The translations under genes were made by a program, and so were the position numbers. The notes under the pieces are model-generated. The model did no database searches. It saw only the letters and a list, made by a program, of their open reading frames with translations, and was not told where the DNA came from. Below, piece after piece: positions 36,715-46,042 of a stretch of 64,000 nt of DNA. Numbering within the stretch: the stretch's first letter is position 1; every line of letters starts with the position of its first letter. Source of the stretch: an uncultured Litoreibacter sp. (GTDB taxonomy: Bacteria; Pseudomonadota; Alphaproteobacteria; Rhodobacterales; Rhodobacteraceae); contig CANNGL010000002.1 in NCBI GenBank assembly GCA_947504205.1, positions 62,001 through 126,000 on the forward strand, read 5' to 3'.

Positions 36715-38001
36715 ATGACCAAACCGCTTCGTCTCGGAATTGCAGGGCTTGGCACTGTTGGTGTTGGTGTCGTGAAAATCATCCGCAAGCACCAAGACAT
36801 GCTGACTGCACGAACCGGTCGCAAGATTGAGATCAGCGCAGTTTCTGCTCGCTCCAAGGGGCGGGATCGTGGCGTATCGCTGAACGGATATGATTGGGAA
36901 GATGACCCCGTCGCCTTGGCAGAGCGAGACGATGTCGATGTTTTCATCGAGCTAATGGGCGGCGAAGATGGCCCAGCAAAAGCAGCGACTGAGGCAGCGC
37001 TGAAGTCAGGAAAAGACGTTGTCACAGCCAATAAGGCAATGCTCGCGATCCACGGTCAGTCCTTGGCCGAGGCTGCTGAAACCGGCGGGCAAGCGCTACG
37101 CTACGAGGCGGCGGTTGCCGGTGGTATCCCGGTGATCAAATCGCTGATGGAAGGGCTCGCTGGCAACGAAATCACGCGGGTCATGGGCGTGATGAATGGC
37201 TCGTGCAATTATATTTTGACCCGGATGGAAGACTCAGGCCTCAGTTATCAAGATATCTTCGCAGAAGCGGACGGTCTGGGATATCTGGAGGCCGATCCGC
37301 AGCTGGATGTCGGTGGGATCGATGCAGCACATAAGCTGGCAATATTGTCCTCTATCGCTTTTGGAACTCAGGTGAGTTTTGACGGAATCGAACTTGAAGG
37401 TATCGAACGGATTGCTGTCGAGGACATTCAGCAAGCCGCCGATATGGGATACCGTATCAAACTACTTGGTGTAGCGCAGATGACCGCCCGGGGCCTCGAA
37501 CAATCCATGTCACCTTGCCTCGTGCCAGCCCGAAGTCCCCTTGGGCAGCTTGAGGGTGGGACCAATATGGTCCTCATCGAGGGCGATAGTATTGGTCAGA
37601 TCGTCTTGCGCGGCCCCGGTGCTGGCGAAGGTCCGACCGCTAGCGCCGTCATGTCCGACATTGTTGATATCGCACGCGGGTCGCGACTGGCTACATTCGG
37701 GCGCCCTGCTACCAGCCTCAAGCAGGCCAAAGCCGCGCGATCTGCGGTACCGGCGGCGTATTACCTGCGATTGGCGCTTCAAGACAAACCGGGTGCTTTG
37801 GCCAAAGTTGCCACCGCCTTGGGCGAGGCCGGTGTTTCGATTGATCGGATGCGGCAATATTCGCATTCTGAGCTGACAGCACCAGTTCTCATTGTCACCC
37901 ACAAAACCACCCGCGACGCCTTGAACGTCGCCTTGGATCAATTGCCCAGTACCGGCGTTGTTGCAGCAGAGCCTGTTGCACTGCGAATTGAAGATCTCTG
38001 A
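36715..38001 (+). CDS. hom: Homoserine dehydrogenase
   Basis: A 428-residue enzyme reducing aspartate semialdehyde to homoserine in the threonine and methionine pathway. It shows an NAD(P) fold GIAGLGTVGVGVVKI, the catalytic region AGGIPVIKSL with NGSCNYILTRM, and DGLGYLEADPQLDVGGIDAAHKL with the active Asp and Lys. Residues 345-428 form an ACT domain (YYLRLALQDKPGALAKVATALGEAGVSIDRM), implying feedback control by threonine. glpX follows after 22 bases. Confidence 0.95.
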   Translation: MTKPLRLGIAGLGTVGVGVVKIIRKHQDMLTARTGRKIEISAVSARSKGRDRGVSLNGYDWEDDPVALAERDDVDVFIELMGGEDGPAKAATEAALKSGKDVVTANKAMLAIHGQSLAEAAETGGQALRYEAAVAGGIPVIKSLMEGLAGNEITRVMGVMNGSCNYILTRMEDSGLSYQDIFAEADGLGYLEADPQLDVGGIDAAHKLAILSSIAFGTQVSFDGIELEGIERIAVEDIQQAADMGYRIKLLGVAQMTARGLEQSMSPCLVPARSPLGQLEGGTNMVLIEGDSIGQIVLRGPGAGEGPTASAVMSDIVDIARGSRLATFGRPATSLKQAKAARSAVPAAYYLRLALQDKPGALAKVATALGEAGVSIDRMRQYSHSELTAPVLIVTHKTTRDALNVALDQLPSTGVVAAEPVALRIEDL

Positions 38002-38023
38002 GCTCCACGAAAGGACCAGCGCT

Positions 38024-38989
38024 ATGAGCAACTCTGAAGTATTCCAGGACCGCATGCTATCACTCGGTCTGGCCCGCGTGTCAGAGGCCGCGGCGCTGGC
38101 TTCCGCCAAATTGATTGGCCGCGGCGACGAAAAGGCTGCAGATCAGGCGGCTGTGAACGCGATGCGTGAACAGCTGAACATGCTCGATATCGCAGGCGTT
38201 GTGGTCATTGGTGAAGGTGAACGAGATGAAGCCCCGATGCTTTATATCGGCGAAGAGGTTGGCACCGGAAATGGGCCGGGCGTAGATATTGCTTTGGACC
38301 CTCTTGAGGGGACTACTCTCACCGCCAAAGACATGCCGAACGCCTTGACGGTGATTGCTATGGGTCCACGCGGCTCAATGCTGCACGCGCCGGATGTTTA
38401 CATGGACAAGCTGGCGATCGGTCCAGGCTATGCCGATGGCATCGTGAACATGGATATGTCTCCAGCTGAACGCGTCTCGGCGCTTGCACGTGCGAAGGGC
38501 TGCGGGCCGGACAACATCACTGTTTGCATTCTCGAACGCCCGCGCCACGAAGCTTTGATCGAAGAAGTGCGCGGGACAGGTGCCGCCATCCGCCTGATCA
38601 CAGACGGTGATGTAGCGGGCGTCATGCACACGGCTGAGGCCGCAATTACCGGGATCGATATGTATATGGGCGAAGGTGGCGCACCAGAAGGTGTTCTAGC
38701 CGCCGCAGCCTTGAAATGCATGGGTGGCCAAATGTGGGGACGCCTGCTGTTCCGCAATGATGATGAACGTGGTCGGGCGGAAAAAGCAGGCATCGAAGAT
38801 TTCGATCGCATCTACACCCGCGATGATATGGTTACCCAAGATGTTATCTTTGCAGCAACCGGTGTGACAGATGGGTCCATCCTGCAAGGTATTCGGCGCG
38901 AGGTTGGCTATTTGACCGCAGAAACTATTCTGATGCGCTCGAAAACCGGATCTGTCCGTCGCATGACCTATCGCAACCCAACGAGGTGA
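38024..38989 (+). CDS. glpX: Class II fructose-1,6-bisphosphatase
   Basis: A 321-residue GlpX enzyme hydrolysing fructose 1,6-bisphosphate in gluconeogenesis. Marks are VVIGEGERDEAPML, ALDPLEGTTLTA with the metal-binding Asp and Glu, and MGEGGAPEGVLAAAALKC. ATG 38024 is chosen for the AAAGGA site and the usual family start; in-frame sequence reaches back to 37958 within hom. It lies between hom and recJ with very short gaps, so all three are probably one transcript. Confidence 0.95.
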   Translation: MSNSEVFQDRMLSLGLARVSEAAALASAKLIGRGDEKAADQAAVNAMREQLNMLDIAGVVVIGEGERDEAPMLYIGEEVGTGNGPGVDIALDPLEGTTLTAKDMPNALTVIAMGPRGSMLHAPDVYMDKLAIGPGYADGIVNMDMSPAERVSALARAKGCGPDNITVCILERPRHEALIEEVRGTGAAIRLITDGDVAGVMHTAEAAITGIDMYMGEGGAPEGVLAAAALKCMGGQMWGRLLFRNDDERGRAEKAGIEDFDRIYTRDDMVTQDVIFAATGVTDGSILQGIRREVGYLTAETILMRSKTGSVRRMTYRNPTR

Positions 38990-38990
38990 C

Positions 38991-40736
38991 ATGTCAGCCT
39001 TTCTGGGCGTTGAGCAATCATTGACAAGTCGCCGCTGGATCGGACTCGATTCAGAAAGTGACCGGCTGTCCGAGGCGATGGCCCAGCAGACTGATATCCC
39101 TCTCACTGTTTGCCGCTCGTTGGTGAGGCTCGGAGTTCCGGTTGAAAATGCCAGCGCTTACTTGTCGCCGTCACTAAGGGACCTGCTGGCTGATCCGTCG
39201 AGCCTGAAAGATATGGACCTCGCCGCCGCGCGGCTTCTCTCCGCCGTCTCGGCGCGACAACGGATCGCTGTGTTCGCTGACTACGACGTTGATGGCGCTT
39301 GTTCGGCGTCGTTGCTGATCGCTTGGCTCGCGCATTTCGAGATGCAACCTACACTTTATGTTCCTGACCGCGTTGACGAGGGGTATGGGCCAAACGCGCC
39401 TGCGATGACCAATCTGGCAAAGGACCACGATCTCATCATCTGTGTCGATTGCGGAACGCTCAGTCATGATGCTCTTGCAGCAGCAGAGGCGGCCGACGTG
39501 ATCGTGCTGGATCACCACCTCGGTGACGAAACGCTGCCGCCGGCCTTGGCCATTGTGAACCCAAACCGTCAGGACGAAGATGGCAGTCTGGGTCATCTTT
39601 GTGCCGCGGGTGTCGTCTTTCTGCTGACGGTGGCCCTAAATCGCGATCTGCGTGCGGACGGCAAGACGGGTCCGGATCTGATGTCTCTGCTGGACCTCGT
39701 TGCACTGGCGACCGTGGCCGATGTTGCACCATTAATTGGTGTCAACCGCGCTTTTGTGCGTCAAGGCCTGAAGATCATGGCACAACGTGACCGATTGGGC
39801 CTGAGAGTGCTGGCAGACGTTGCACGCATTGACACAGCGCCTAGCGCATATCACTTAGGCTACGTTCTTGGGCCGAGGATTAACGCCGGAGGGCGGATCG
39901 GTGCGGCCGACTTGGGCGCACGTTTGTTGAGCACGTCTGACCCAAACGAAGCGGAACAAATTGCACAGAGACTTGAAGCGCTGAACACAGAACGTCGCGA
40001 CATAGAGATGAACGTTCGCGAGGAGGCTCTTGCGCAGGCTGAATCGCGCGGCCTTGAGTCCCCGCTCGCCTGGGCTGCCGGTGAGGGGTGGCACCCTGGA
40101 GTTGTTGGAATCGTCGCCGCACGCCTCAAGGAGGCGGCCAACCGGCCCGCTGTCGTCATTGGCTTTGACGGTGACGCTGGCAAAGGCTCAGCCCGCTCGG
40201 TCAGCGGGATTGATCTCGGCGCCCAGATTCAGAAACTCGCCGCAGAGGGGTTTTTGGAAAAAGGCGGCGGGCATAAGATGGCCGCGGGCCTATCCCTGTC
40301 TCGCGCGCAGCTTGAACCAGCTATGGCGCGTCTATCGGAGCTTATGGCCAAACAAGGCGCAGACCGTTTGGGACCGTCTGATCTTAGATTGGATGGGCCG
40401 ATCATGCCCGCCGCAGCGACAGTTGAATTGATCGAGGCCCTTGATCAGGCGGGCCCCTTCGGCGCTAGCGCCGCAGCGCCACGCTTTGCGTTTCCAGCAC
40501 AAACGATCCGCTTTACAAAACCTGTCGGCGACGGGCATCTGAAGTTGAGCTTTGGCACAATGGGTGACCAGGTCATCGACGCAATTGCATTCAACGCAGC
40601 ATCATCTGGGCTGATGCAGGCACTCGAAAACCATGATGGGCAGCCATTCCACTTGGCGGGCAGACTCGAAATCAACACATGGCGCGGACGACAATCCGTA
40701 CAGTTGCGCCTCGAAGATGCCGCACCCGCGGAATGA
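38991..40736 (+). CDS. recJ: Single-stranded-DNA-specific exonuclease RecJ
   Basis: A 581-residue 5'-3' exonuclease of the DHH family used in recombination and repair. The manganese site is formed by FADYDVDGACSASLL, ICVDCGTLSHDA and VLDHHLGDE. The DHHA1 domain shows EKGGGHKMAAGLS, and a C-terminal OB-fold domain follows. The start codon lies one base after the glpX stop, so translation is coupled. The length matches the RecJ family. Confidence 0.95.
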   Translation: MSAFLGVEQSLTSRRWIGLDSESDRLSEAMAQQTDIPLTVCRSLVRLGVPVENASAYLSPSLRDLLADPSSLKDMDLAAARLLSAVSARQRIAVFADYDVDGACSASLLIAWLAHFEMQPTLYVPDRVDEGYGPNAPAMTNLAKDHDLIICVDCGTLSHDALAAAEAADVIVLDHHLGDETLPPALAIVNPNRQDEDGSLGHLCAAGVVFLLTVALNRDLRADGKTGPDLMSLLDLVALATVADVAPLIGVNRAFVRQGLKIMAQRDRLGLRVLADVARIDTAPSAYHLGYVLGPRINAGGRIGAADLGARLLSTSDPNEAEQIAQRLEALNTERRDIEMNVREEALAQAESRGLESPLAWAAGEGWHPGVVGIVAARLKEAANRPAVVIGFDGDAGKGSARSVSGIDLGAQIQKLAAEGFLEKGGGHKMAAGLSLSRAQLEPAMARLSELMAKQGADRLGPSDLRLDGPIMPAAATVELIEALDQAGPFGASAAAPRFAFPAQTIRFTKPVGDGHLKLSFGTMGDQVIDAIAFNAASSGLMQALENHDGQPFHLAGRLEINTWRGRQSVQLRLEDAAPAE

Positions 40737-40807
40737 AGGAAGACTGCCTGAATTTTCCGCTTGCCACGCTAGGGCGATCCACCTAAATAACGCGTCACGA
40801 TCCCGGT

Positions 40808-40882
40808 GCTCCCTTCGTCTATCGGTTAGGACGCCAGGTTTTCAACCTGGAAAGAGGGGTTCGATTCCCCTAGGGAGTACCA
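40808..40882 (+). tRNA. tRNA-Glu (anticodon TTC)
   Basis: A 75-base cloverleaf with encoded CCA. The acceptor arms GCTCCCT and AGGGAGT pair with one G-U at the first position. The anticodon stem CCAGG/CCTGG closes loop TTTTCAA, giving anticodon TTC. The T arm is AGGGGTTCGATTCCCCT. Confidence 0.96.
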
Positions 40883-41188
40883 CCTTCGTTATCCCTCATT
40901 GCAATTGCTTCGACTGTTGGCCAAGCTGGTCAGGACAGTATTTCTGTCTTCTCAAAAATTGGAAAGAGCAATCAAACCGTCTTGGTGAGAGCAGTCGGGT
41001 GATCGCCAAAACTCACTGACCACAAAGATTTTTGCACGGTTAACCTATTGTAATTAGATAACTTATCTTAAACCGCTCACGGAAACGTCATTTCTACTAA
41101 GAATTTAGTTTGACATGTGTCGGTGTTCTGCGCTCTGATGCTGGTATCGGGACCTACCCGATCCAGAAAAATTTAAGGGAGGAGAAAG
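40883..41188. other. Gene-free 306-base stretch upstream of the glycerol importer
   Basis: No gene is visible. Part of it is A/T-rich. It contains the inverted repeat at 41056-41068, a good -35-like TTGACA at 41110 without a convincing -10 partner, and the GGGAGGAG ribosome site before the substrate-binding protein gene. It is the probable promoter region of the operon. Confidence 0.6.
41056..41068. promoter_or_regulatory. Candidate operator AGATAA-C-TTATCT
   Basis: A perfect 6-bp-arm inverted repeat with a single central base sits 120 bases upstream of the glpV-like start. It may be the site of a DeoR-type GlpR repressor, but the regulator is not in the window and the match to known GlpR sites is not established. 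Confidence 0.35.
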
Positions 41189-42928
41189 ATGCGCAAGTAT
41201 CTTCTTTCCGCAGTTGCAGCTGGAGCTGTGATGGCGGGATATAGTGGAGCTATGGCTGATGAAGCCGCTGCTCAAAAATGGATTGATTCCGAATTCCAGC
41301 CTTCAACACTAAGCAAGGACCAGCAGCTGTCCGAGATGAAGTGGTTCATCGACGCGGCTGGCGACTTCTCTGGCATGGAAATCAACGTCTTGTCGGAAGG
41401 CATTCCGACCCACGGCTACGAGTCAGAAGTTCTCACAAAAGCTTTTGAAGAAATCACCGGGATCAAAGTAAATCATCAGATCTTGGGCGAAGGCGAAGTT
41501 GTTCAGGCCGTGCAAACACAAATGCAGACCGGGCGAAATCTTTATGATGCCTATGTCAACGACTCCGACCTGATCGGCACACATTCCAGACTTCAACTGG
41601 CCTACAACCTGACAGAGATGATGGCTGGCGATTTTGCCGATGTCACGAATCCAGGCCTCGATCTGGATGACTTCATGGGTATTCAGTTCACGACTGGCCC
41701 CGATGGCAATCTCTACCAGTTGCCTGATCAGCAATTCGCAAACCTCTACTGGTTCCGTAAAGACTGGTTTGATCGTGAAGATCTGCAGACCGCCTTCAAG
41801 GAGAAATACGGCTATGATCTTGGCGTGCCAGTGAACTGGTCAGCCTATGAAGACATCGCCGAGTTCTTCTCGAACGACGTCAAGGAAATCGACGGCACCG
41901 CCATCTACGGTCACATGGACTACGGCAAGCGCGCGCCTGACTTGGGTTGGCGCATGACTGACGCCTGGCTTTCCATGGCTGGTGCTGGGTCCAAGGGTGA
42001 ACCGAACGGGGTTCCAGTCGACGAATGGGGCATCCGGATGGAGGCCGGGACCTGTAATCCAACAGGTGCATCGGTGACGCGCGGTGGTGCGGCAAACGGC
42101 CCAGCTGCTGTCTATGCGATCCGCAAATGGGACGAATGGCTGCGGAACTATGCTCCTCCGGGCGCTGCGTCTTATGACTTCTACCAGTCCCTGCCCGCTC
42201 TAAGCCAAGGCAACGTGGCCCAGCAGATCTTCTGGTATACAGCCTTCACAGCCGACATGGTGAAACCACAATCCGAAGGCAACAATACGGTTGATGGCGA
42301 CGGCAATCCCCTGTGGCGTATGGCCCCAAGCCCTCATGGTCCTTACTGGGAAGAAGGCCAGAAGGTTGGCTATCAGGATGTGGGCTCATGGACTATTCTG
42401 AAGTCCACACCAGTGGACCGCGCGAAAGCGGCTTGGCTCTATGCACAGTTCGTTGTCTCGAAAACAGTGGATGTGAAGAAATCTCATGTGGGTCTGACCT
42501 TTATTCGTGACAGTTCAGTTAACCACGAGAGCTTCACCGAGCGTGCTCCGAAGCTGGGTGGTCTGGTTGAGTTCTATCGCTCTCCTGATCGGGTGGCTTG
42601 GTCACCAACGGGCATCAACGTACCTGACTATCCAAAGCTGGCCCAAATCTGGTGGCAGCAAATTGGGGACGTGAACTCTGGTGCATTTACGCCGCAAGAA
42701 GCCATGGACCGTCTTGCTGAAGAGATGGATATTACCATGGCGCGCATGCAGCGCGCTGATGAAGCCCAGAACGTCTATGGCGGCTGTGGTCCTCGCCTGA
42801 ATGAGGAGCAGGACGCCGAATACTGGCTAAGCCAGCCAGGGTCTCCAAAGGCGAAGCTGGAGAACGAGAAGCCGCAAGGCCAGACCGTCAACTATGACGA
42901 GCTGGTTGCTCGGTGGAACGCCAACTAA
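41189..42928 (+). CDS. glpV: ABC transporter substrate-binding protein (glycerol, GlpV-like)
   Basis: A 579-residue periplasmic binding protein with a Sec signal (MRKYLLSAVAAGAVMAGYS to AMA, about residue 23). The mature protein has the family-1 extracellular binding fold, larger than most sugar-binding proteins. The assignment rests on length, neighbours and gene set: ATPases, two permeases and a DUF2160-type small membrane protein match the GlpSTPQUV glycerol importer of rhizobia. It is first in the operon and is separated from the ATPase gene by two hairpins, which may raise its expression over the rest. Confidence 0.82.
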   Translation: MRKYLLSAVAAGAVMAGYSGAMADEAAAQKWIDSEFQPSTLSKDQQLSEMKWFIDAAGDFSGMEINVLSEGIPTHGYESEVLTKAFEEITGIKVNHQILGEGEVVQAVQTQMQTGRNLYDAYVNDSDLIGTHSRLQLAYNLTEMMAGDFADVTNPGLDLDDFMGIQFTTGPDGNLYQLPDQQFANLYWFRKDWFDREDLQTAFKEKYGYDLGVPVNWSAYEDIAEFFSNDVKEIDGTAIYGHMDYGKRAPDLGWRMTDAWLSMAGAGSKGEPNGVPVDEWGIRMEAGTCNPTGASVTRGGAANGPAAVYAIRKWDEWLRNYAPPGAASYDFYQSLPALSQGNVAQQIFWYTAFTADMVKPQSEGNNTVDGDGNPLWRMAPSPHGPYWEEGQKVGYQDVGSWTILKSTPVDRAKAAWLYAQFVVSKTVDVKKSHVGLTFIRDSSVNHESFTERAPKLGGLVEFYRSPDRVAWSPTGINVPDYPKLAQIWWQQIGDVNSGAFTPQEAMDRLAEEMDITMARMQRADEAQNVYGGCGPRLNEEQDAEYWLSQPGSPKAKLENEKPQGQTVNYDELVARWNAN

Positions 42929-42942
42929 GGGGTCTCCCTGAC

Positions 42943-43005
42943 CAGCCCGGAAGGTGAGTGGTCCGGGCTGCACTAACGGACCGAGGCTTTATTGCGAGCC
43001 TCGGT
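42943..43005 (+). repeat. Two intercistronic hairpins between glpV and glpS
   Basis: The first has arms CAGCCCGGA (42943-42951) and TCCGGGCTG (42962-42970); the second has arms ACCGAGGCT (42980-42988) and AGCCTCGGT (42997-43005). Both are perfect 9-bp stems. No T-run follows. Such hairpins after binding-protein genes usually stabilise the upstream transcript or attenuate transcription. Confidence 0.7.
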
Positions 43006-43047
43006 TCATGTCTCCGACCAACGGAGCGGGTAAAGGTTCACAAGAAC

Positions 43048-44109
43048 ATGATCGAACTAAAAGAGATCTCAAAGCGGGTCGGGCAAATCTCGCATATTAA
43101 GCCGACATCTCTTGCGCTGCATCCGGGCCAATTCAACGTGCTCTTGGGCGAAACGGGCGCAGGTAAAACATCTCTGATTAAGCTGATGGCGGGTCTGGAC
43201 CCGGCGGCCTCAGGCAAAATTTACATGGATGGGCAGGATGTAACCAAGCTGTCGACGCAAAAGCGTAATATCAGCTTGGTGCATCAGTTCTTCGTCAACT
43301 ACCCACACATGACCGTCTTTGAAAATATCGCCTCCCCTCTGCGGGTTGCAGGCATGGCCAAAAGCGAAATCGAAGGACGCGTAGAAGAAGCCGCAAACAT
43401 TCTTCAACTGGGTCCAATGCTCAACCGGAAGCCGCAAGAGTTGTCTGGTGGACAACAGCAGCGCACAGCTTTGGCACGCGCCATTGCAAAAGAAAGCCGC
43501 GCGGTCTTTCTCGACGAACCTTTGGCCAATCTCGATTACAAGCTTCGCGAGGAATTGCGCGAACAGTTACCCGAGCTCTTCTCGGGACGCGGCTCGGTCG
43601 TTGTTTATGCAACGTCGGAGCCCGAAGAGGCCTTGCTACTGGGTGGCAAGACCGCACTCATGCAAGATGGCCGAGTGGCTCAGTTTGGAACTACCGCTGA
43701 CATTTACCGAAACCCGGAAAGCCTGACCGCCGCTCGTATTTTCTCGGATCCGCCAATCAATTCTGCCGAAATCACAAAGGTTGGCTCAGAAGCGCGGTTG
43801 GCATCAGGTGAGAGTTGGACCGTTGAGGGTGCTGTCGCTGCACTTGCCGACGGTGTCTACAAGATCGCCATCAGACCACATCACATCTTCCCCAATCCTG
43901 CAGCTGGGGCGACGGTCGCACTGAAAGGTTTGGTGCAGGTCACTGAATTGAGCGGCTCCGAATCCAGCGCCCATTTCGCACTTGGCGATGACAGCTGGGT
44001 GTCTCTGGCACAAGGTGTCCACCCCTACAAAGTTGGCGAGGCTCACGAGTTTTATATGGATCCTTCAAAGTGTTTCGTGTTCGCCCCTGATGGCTCGATG
44101 GTGATCTGA
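43048..44109 (+). CDS. glpS: Glycerol ABC transporter ATPase GlpS-like
   Basis: A 353-residue ABC ATPase with a C-terminal TOBE-like domain. Walker A is GETGAGKT (34-41), the signature LSGGQ (132-136) is canonical, and Walker B is VFLDEP (153-158). The H-loop normally reads THD but here is ATSEPEEA, so the switch His is Ser190. ATG 43048 is chosen; in-frame sequence reaches back to 42958 through the hairpins. The gene overlaps glpT by one base (TGATG). It would pair with GlpT, which has the reverse defect. Confidence 0.83.
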   Translation: MIELKEISKRVGQISHIKPTSLALHPGQFNVLLGETGAGKTSLIKLMAGLDPAASGKIYMDGQDVTKLSTQKRNISLVHQFFVNYPHMTVFENIASPLRVAGMAKSEIEGRVEEAANILQLGPMLNRKPQELSGGQQQRTALARAIAKESRAVFLDEPLANLDYKLREELREQLPELFSGRGSVVVYATSEPEEALLLGGKTALMQDGRVAQFGTTADIYRNPESLTAARIFSDPPINSAEITKVGSEARLASGESWTVEGAVAALADGVYKIAIRPHHIFPNPAAGATVALKGLVQVTELSGSESSAHFALGDDSWVSLAQGVHPYKVGEAHEFYMDPSKCFVFAPDGSMVI

Positions 44110-45182
44110 TGGCACGTATCACTCTCTCAAACCTTCGCCATTCTTACTATCGGAATCCCAAGGGGCCAGATGACTTCGCGCTGAAAGAAATAGACGTCAC
44201 GTGGGAAGATGGCGGTGCCTATGCTCTGCTCGGCCCGTCGGGCTGTGGCAAGTCTACCTTGCTCAACATAATATCGGGTCTTCTGACGCCCTCAGAAGGG
44301 CGGGTTTTGTTTGACGACAAAGATGTCACCAATCTGCCACCCGACCAGCGCAACATCGCGCAGGTTTTTCAGTTCCCGGTGATCTATGACACGATGACAG
44401 TCTACGACAATCTTGCCTTCCCATTGAAAAACCGTGGAGTTGGCGCAAGCCAGATCGACAGTCGTGTCCAAGCGATCGCCGAAATGCTGGATGTCACCGA
44501 TATGTTGTCCACGCGCGCCGCGCACTTGTCGCCCGACAATAAGCAAAAGATATCCATGGGGCGAGGCTTGGTACGCGATGACGTGAATGTCGTGATGTTC
44601 GACGAACCTCTGACAGTGATTGATCCTCATCTGAAATGGAAGCTGCGATCCAAGCTAAAAGAGCTGCACCAACGCGTGCGCGCCACGATGATTTACGTGA
44701 CCCATGACCAAACCGAAGCGCTGACTTTTGCTGACCAAGTTGTCGTCATGCAAGAAGGTGAAGTCGTTCAGATTGGTACACCGATTGAGCTGTTTGACCG
44801 GCCAGCCCATACTTTTGTCGGCCACTTTATCGGCTCTCCCGGAATGAACATTCTCGCGGGCGAATTGAAGGACGGCGGCGCGTTTTTGAACGGGCATAAT
44901 GTTGCTCTGGAGGGGCCGGTATCTGGCACTGATGGTGCGATTGAGATTGGTGTGCGCCCCGAATTCGTTGAGTTCGGCCCTGGCGGTCTGCCTGCGCGTG
45001 TCACAAATATCGCCGACGTGGGTCGCCACAATGTCGTTGAAGCGAGGATCGGAGATATCCCGATCAAAGCGAAAATCGAGGGCGATATTCCCGAAGTAGG
45101 ATCAGAGGTTGGCGTGATCCTCAAACAAGATCAAACCCGTGCTTATCGAGGTGGATGGCTGGCGACGGAGGCCCAATCATGA
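44109..45182 (+). CDS. glpT: Glycerol ABC transporter ATPase GlpT-like
   Basis: A 357-residue ABC ATPase of the sugar-importer type with a C-terminal TOBE-like domain. Walker A is GPSGCGKS (42-49), Walker B is VVMFDEP, and the H-loop YVTHDQTEA has its His at 199. The signature, normally LSGGQ, is LSPDN at 140-144. The protein therefore supplies a good ATP-binding face but a poor signature face. It overlaps glpS upstream and the permease gene downstream, as expected for one complex. Confidence 0.83.
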   Translation: MARITLSNLRHSYYRNPKGPDDFALKEIDVTWEDGGAYALLGPSGCGKSTLLNIISGLLTPSEGRVLFDDKDVTNLPPDQRNIAQVFQFPVIYDTMTVYDNLAFPLKNRGVGASQIDSRVQAIAEMLDVTDMLSTRAAHLSPDNKQKISMGRGLVRDDVNVVMFDEPLTVIDPHLKWKLRSKLKELHQRVRATMIYVTHDQTEALTFADQVVVMQEGEVVQIGTPIELFDRPAHTFVGHFIGSPGMNILAGELKDGGAFLNGHNVALEGPVSGTDGAIEIGVRPEFVEFGPGGLPARVTNIADVGRHNVVEARIGDIPIKAKIEGDIPEVGSEVGVILKQDQTRAYRGGWLATEAQS

Positions 45183-46042
45183 AGACGGAAAACCAGAAAG
45201 CTTGGTTCTTTGTACTCCCGGTTCTGTTTCTCGTAGCGTTCAATGCCTTGGTACCGATGATGACCGTGGTCAATTATTCGGTGCAGGAGACGTTCGGCGA
45301 CAATCTGTTCTTTTGGCAAGGACTTGATTGGTTTGAGCAAATCCTGCGCTCCGACCGCTTTCACGCGGCGTTGGGACGGCAGTTCCTGTTTACCTTCATG
45401 ATCCTGATCATCGAGGTTCCGCTTGGTATCATCATCGCGCTTTCGATGCCGCGCAAAGGCCCCTGGGTACCAGTTTGCCTTGTCCTGATGGCCCTGCCGA
45501 TGCTGATCCCTTGGAACGTGGTCGGGGCGATGTGGAACATCTTCACGCTGCCCAAGATCGGGCTGCTGGGTTATCTGATGAACGATACCCTCGGCATCAC
45601 CTATGACATGACGCAGGATCCCCTTGCAGCGTGGATCACGATCATAGTGATGGATGTCTGGCACTGGACCTCGCTGGTGGTGCTATTGTCCTATGCCGGT
45701 CTCGTGTCGATCCCGGATGCTTATTACCAAGCTGCAAAGATCGACGGGGCAAGCCCGTGGGGTGTCTTCCGCTACATCCAGTTGCCGAAAATGAAAACGG
45801 TGCTGACCATCGCGATCCTTTTGCGCTTTATGGACAGCTTCAACATCTATACAGAACCTTTCGTTCTGACAGGTGGCGGACCAGGCAACTCCACCACGCT
45901 TCTGTCGATTGACCTCGTAAAAATTGCGTTGGGACAGTTTGACCTTGGGCCTGCGGCTGCGATGAGCCTGATCTACTTCGCAATCACACTCCTGGTCAGC
46001 TGGGTCTTTTACACATTGATGACAAAGGATGACGCGAAATGA
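45179..46042 (+). CDS. glpP: Glycerol ABC transporter permease GlpP-like
   Basis: A 287-residue inner-membrane permease with six hydrophobic segments (first FVLPVLFLVAFNALVPM). The EAA loop that docks with the ATPase is visible as YYQAAKIDGASPWGVFRYIQLP near residue 190. ATG 45179 is chosen because it overlaps the glpT stop as ATGA; an in-frame start at 45155 would overlap further. It would form the channel together with the next permease. Confidence 0.85.
   Translation: MKTENQKAWFFVLPVLFLVAFNALVPMMTVVNYSVQETFGDNLFFWQGLDWFEQILRSDRFHAALGRQFLFTFMILIIEVPLGIIIALSMPRKGPWVPVCLVLMALPMLIPWNVVGAMWNIFTLPKIGLLGYLMNDTLGITYDMTQDPLAAWITIIVMDVWHWTSLVVLLSYAGLVSIPDAYYQAAKIDGASPWGVFRYIQLPKMKTVLTIAILLRFMDSFNIYTEPFVLTGGGPGNSTTLLSIDLVKIALGQFDLGPAAAMSLIYFAITLLVSWVFYTLMTKDDAK

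Noticed and set aside
41110-41139. A full sigma-70 promoter at TTGACA upstream of glpV
   Set aside because: The -35 box is perfect but no convincing -10 hexamer stands 16-18 bases downstream.
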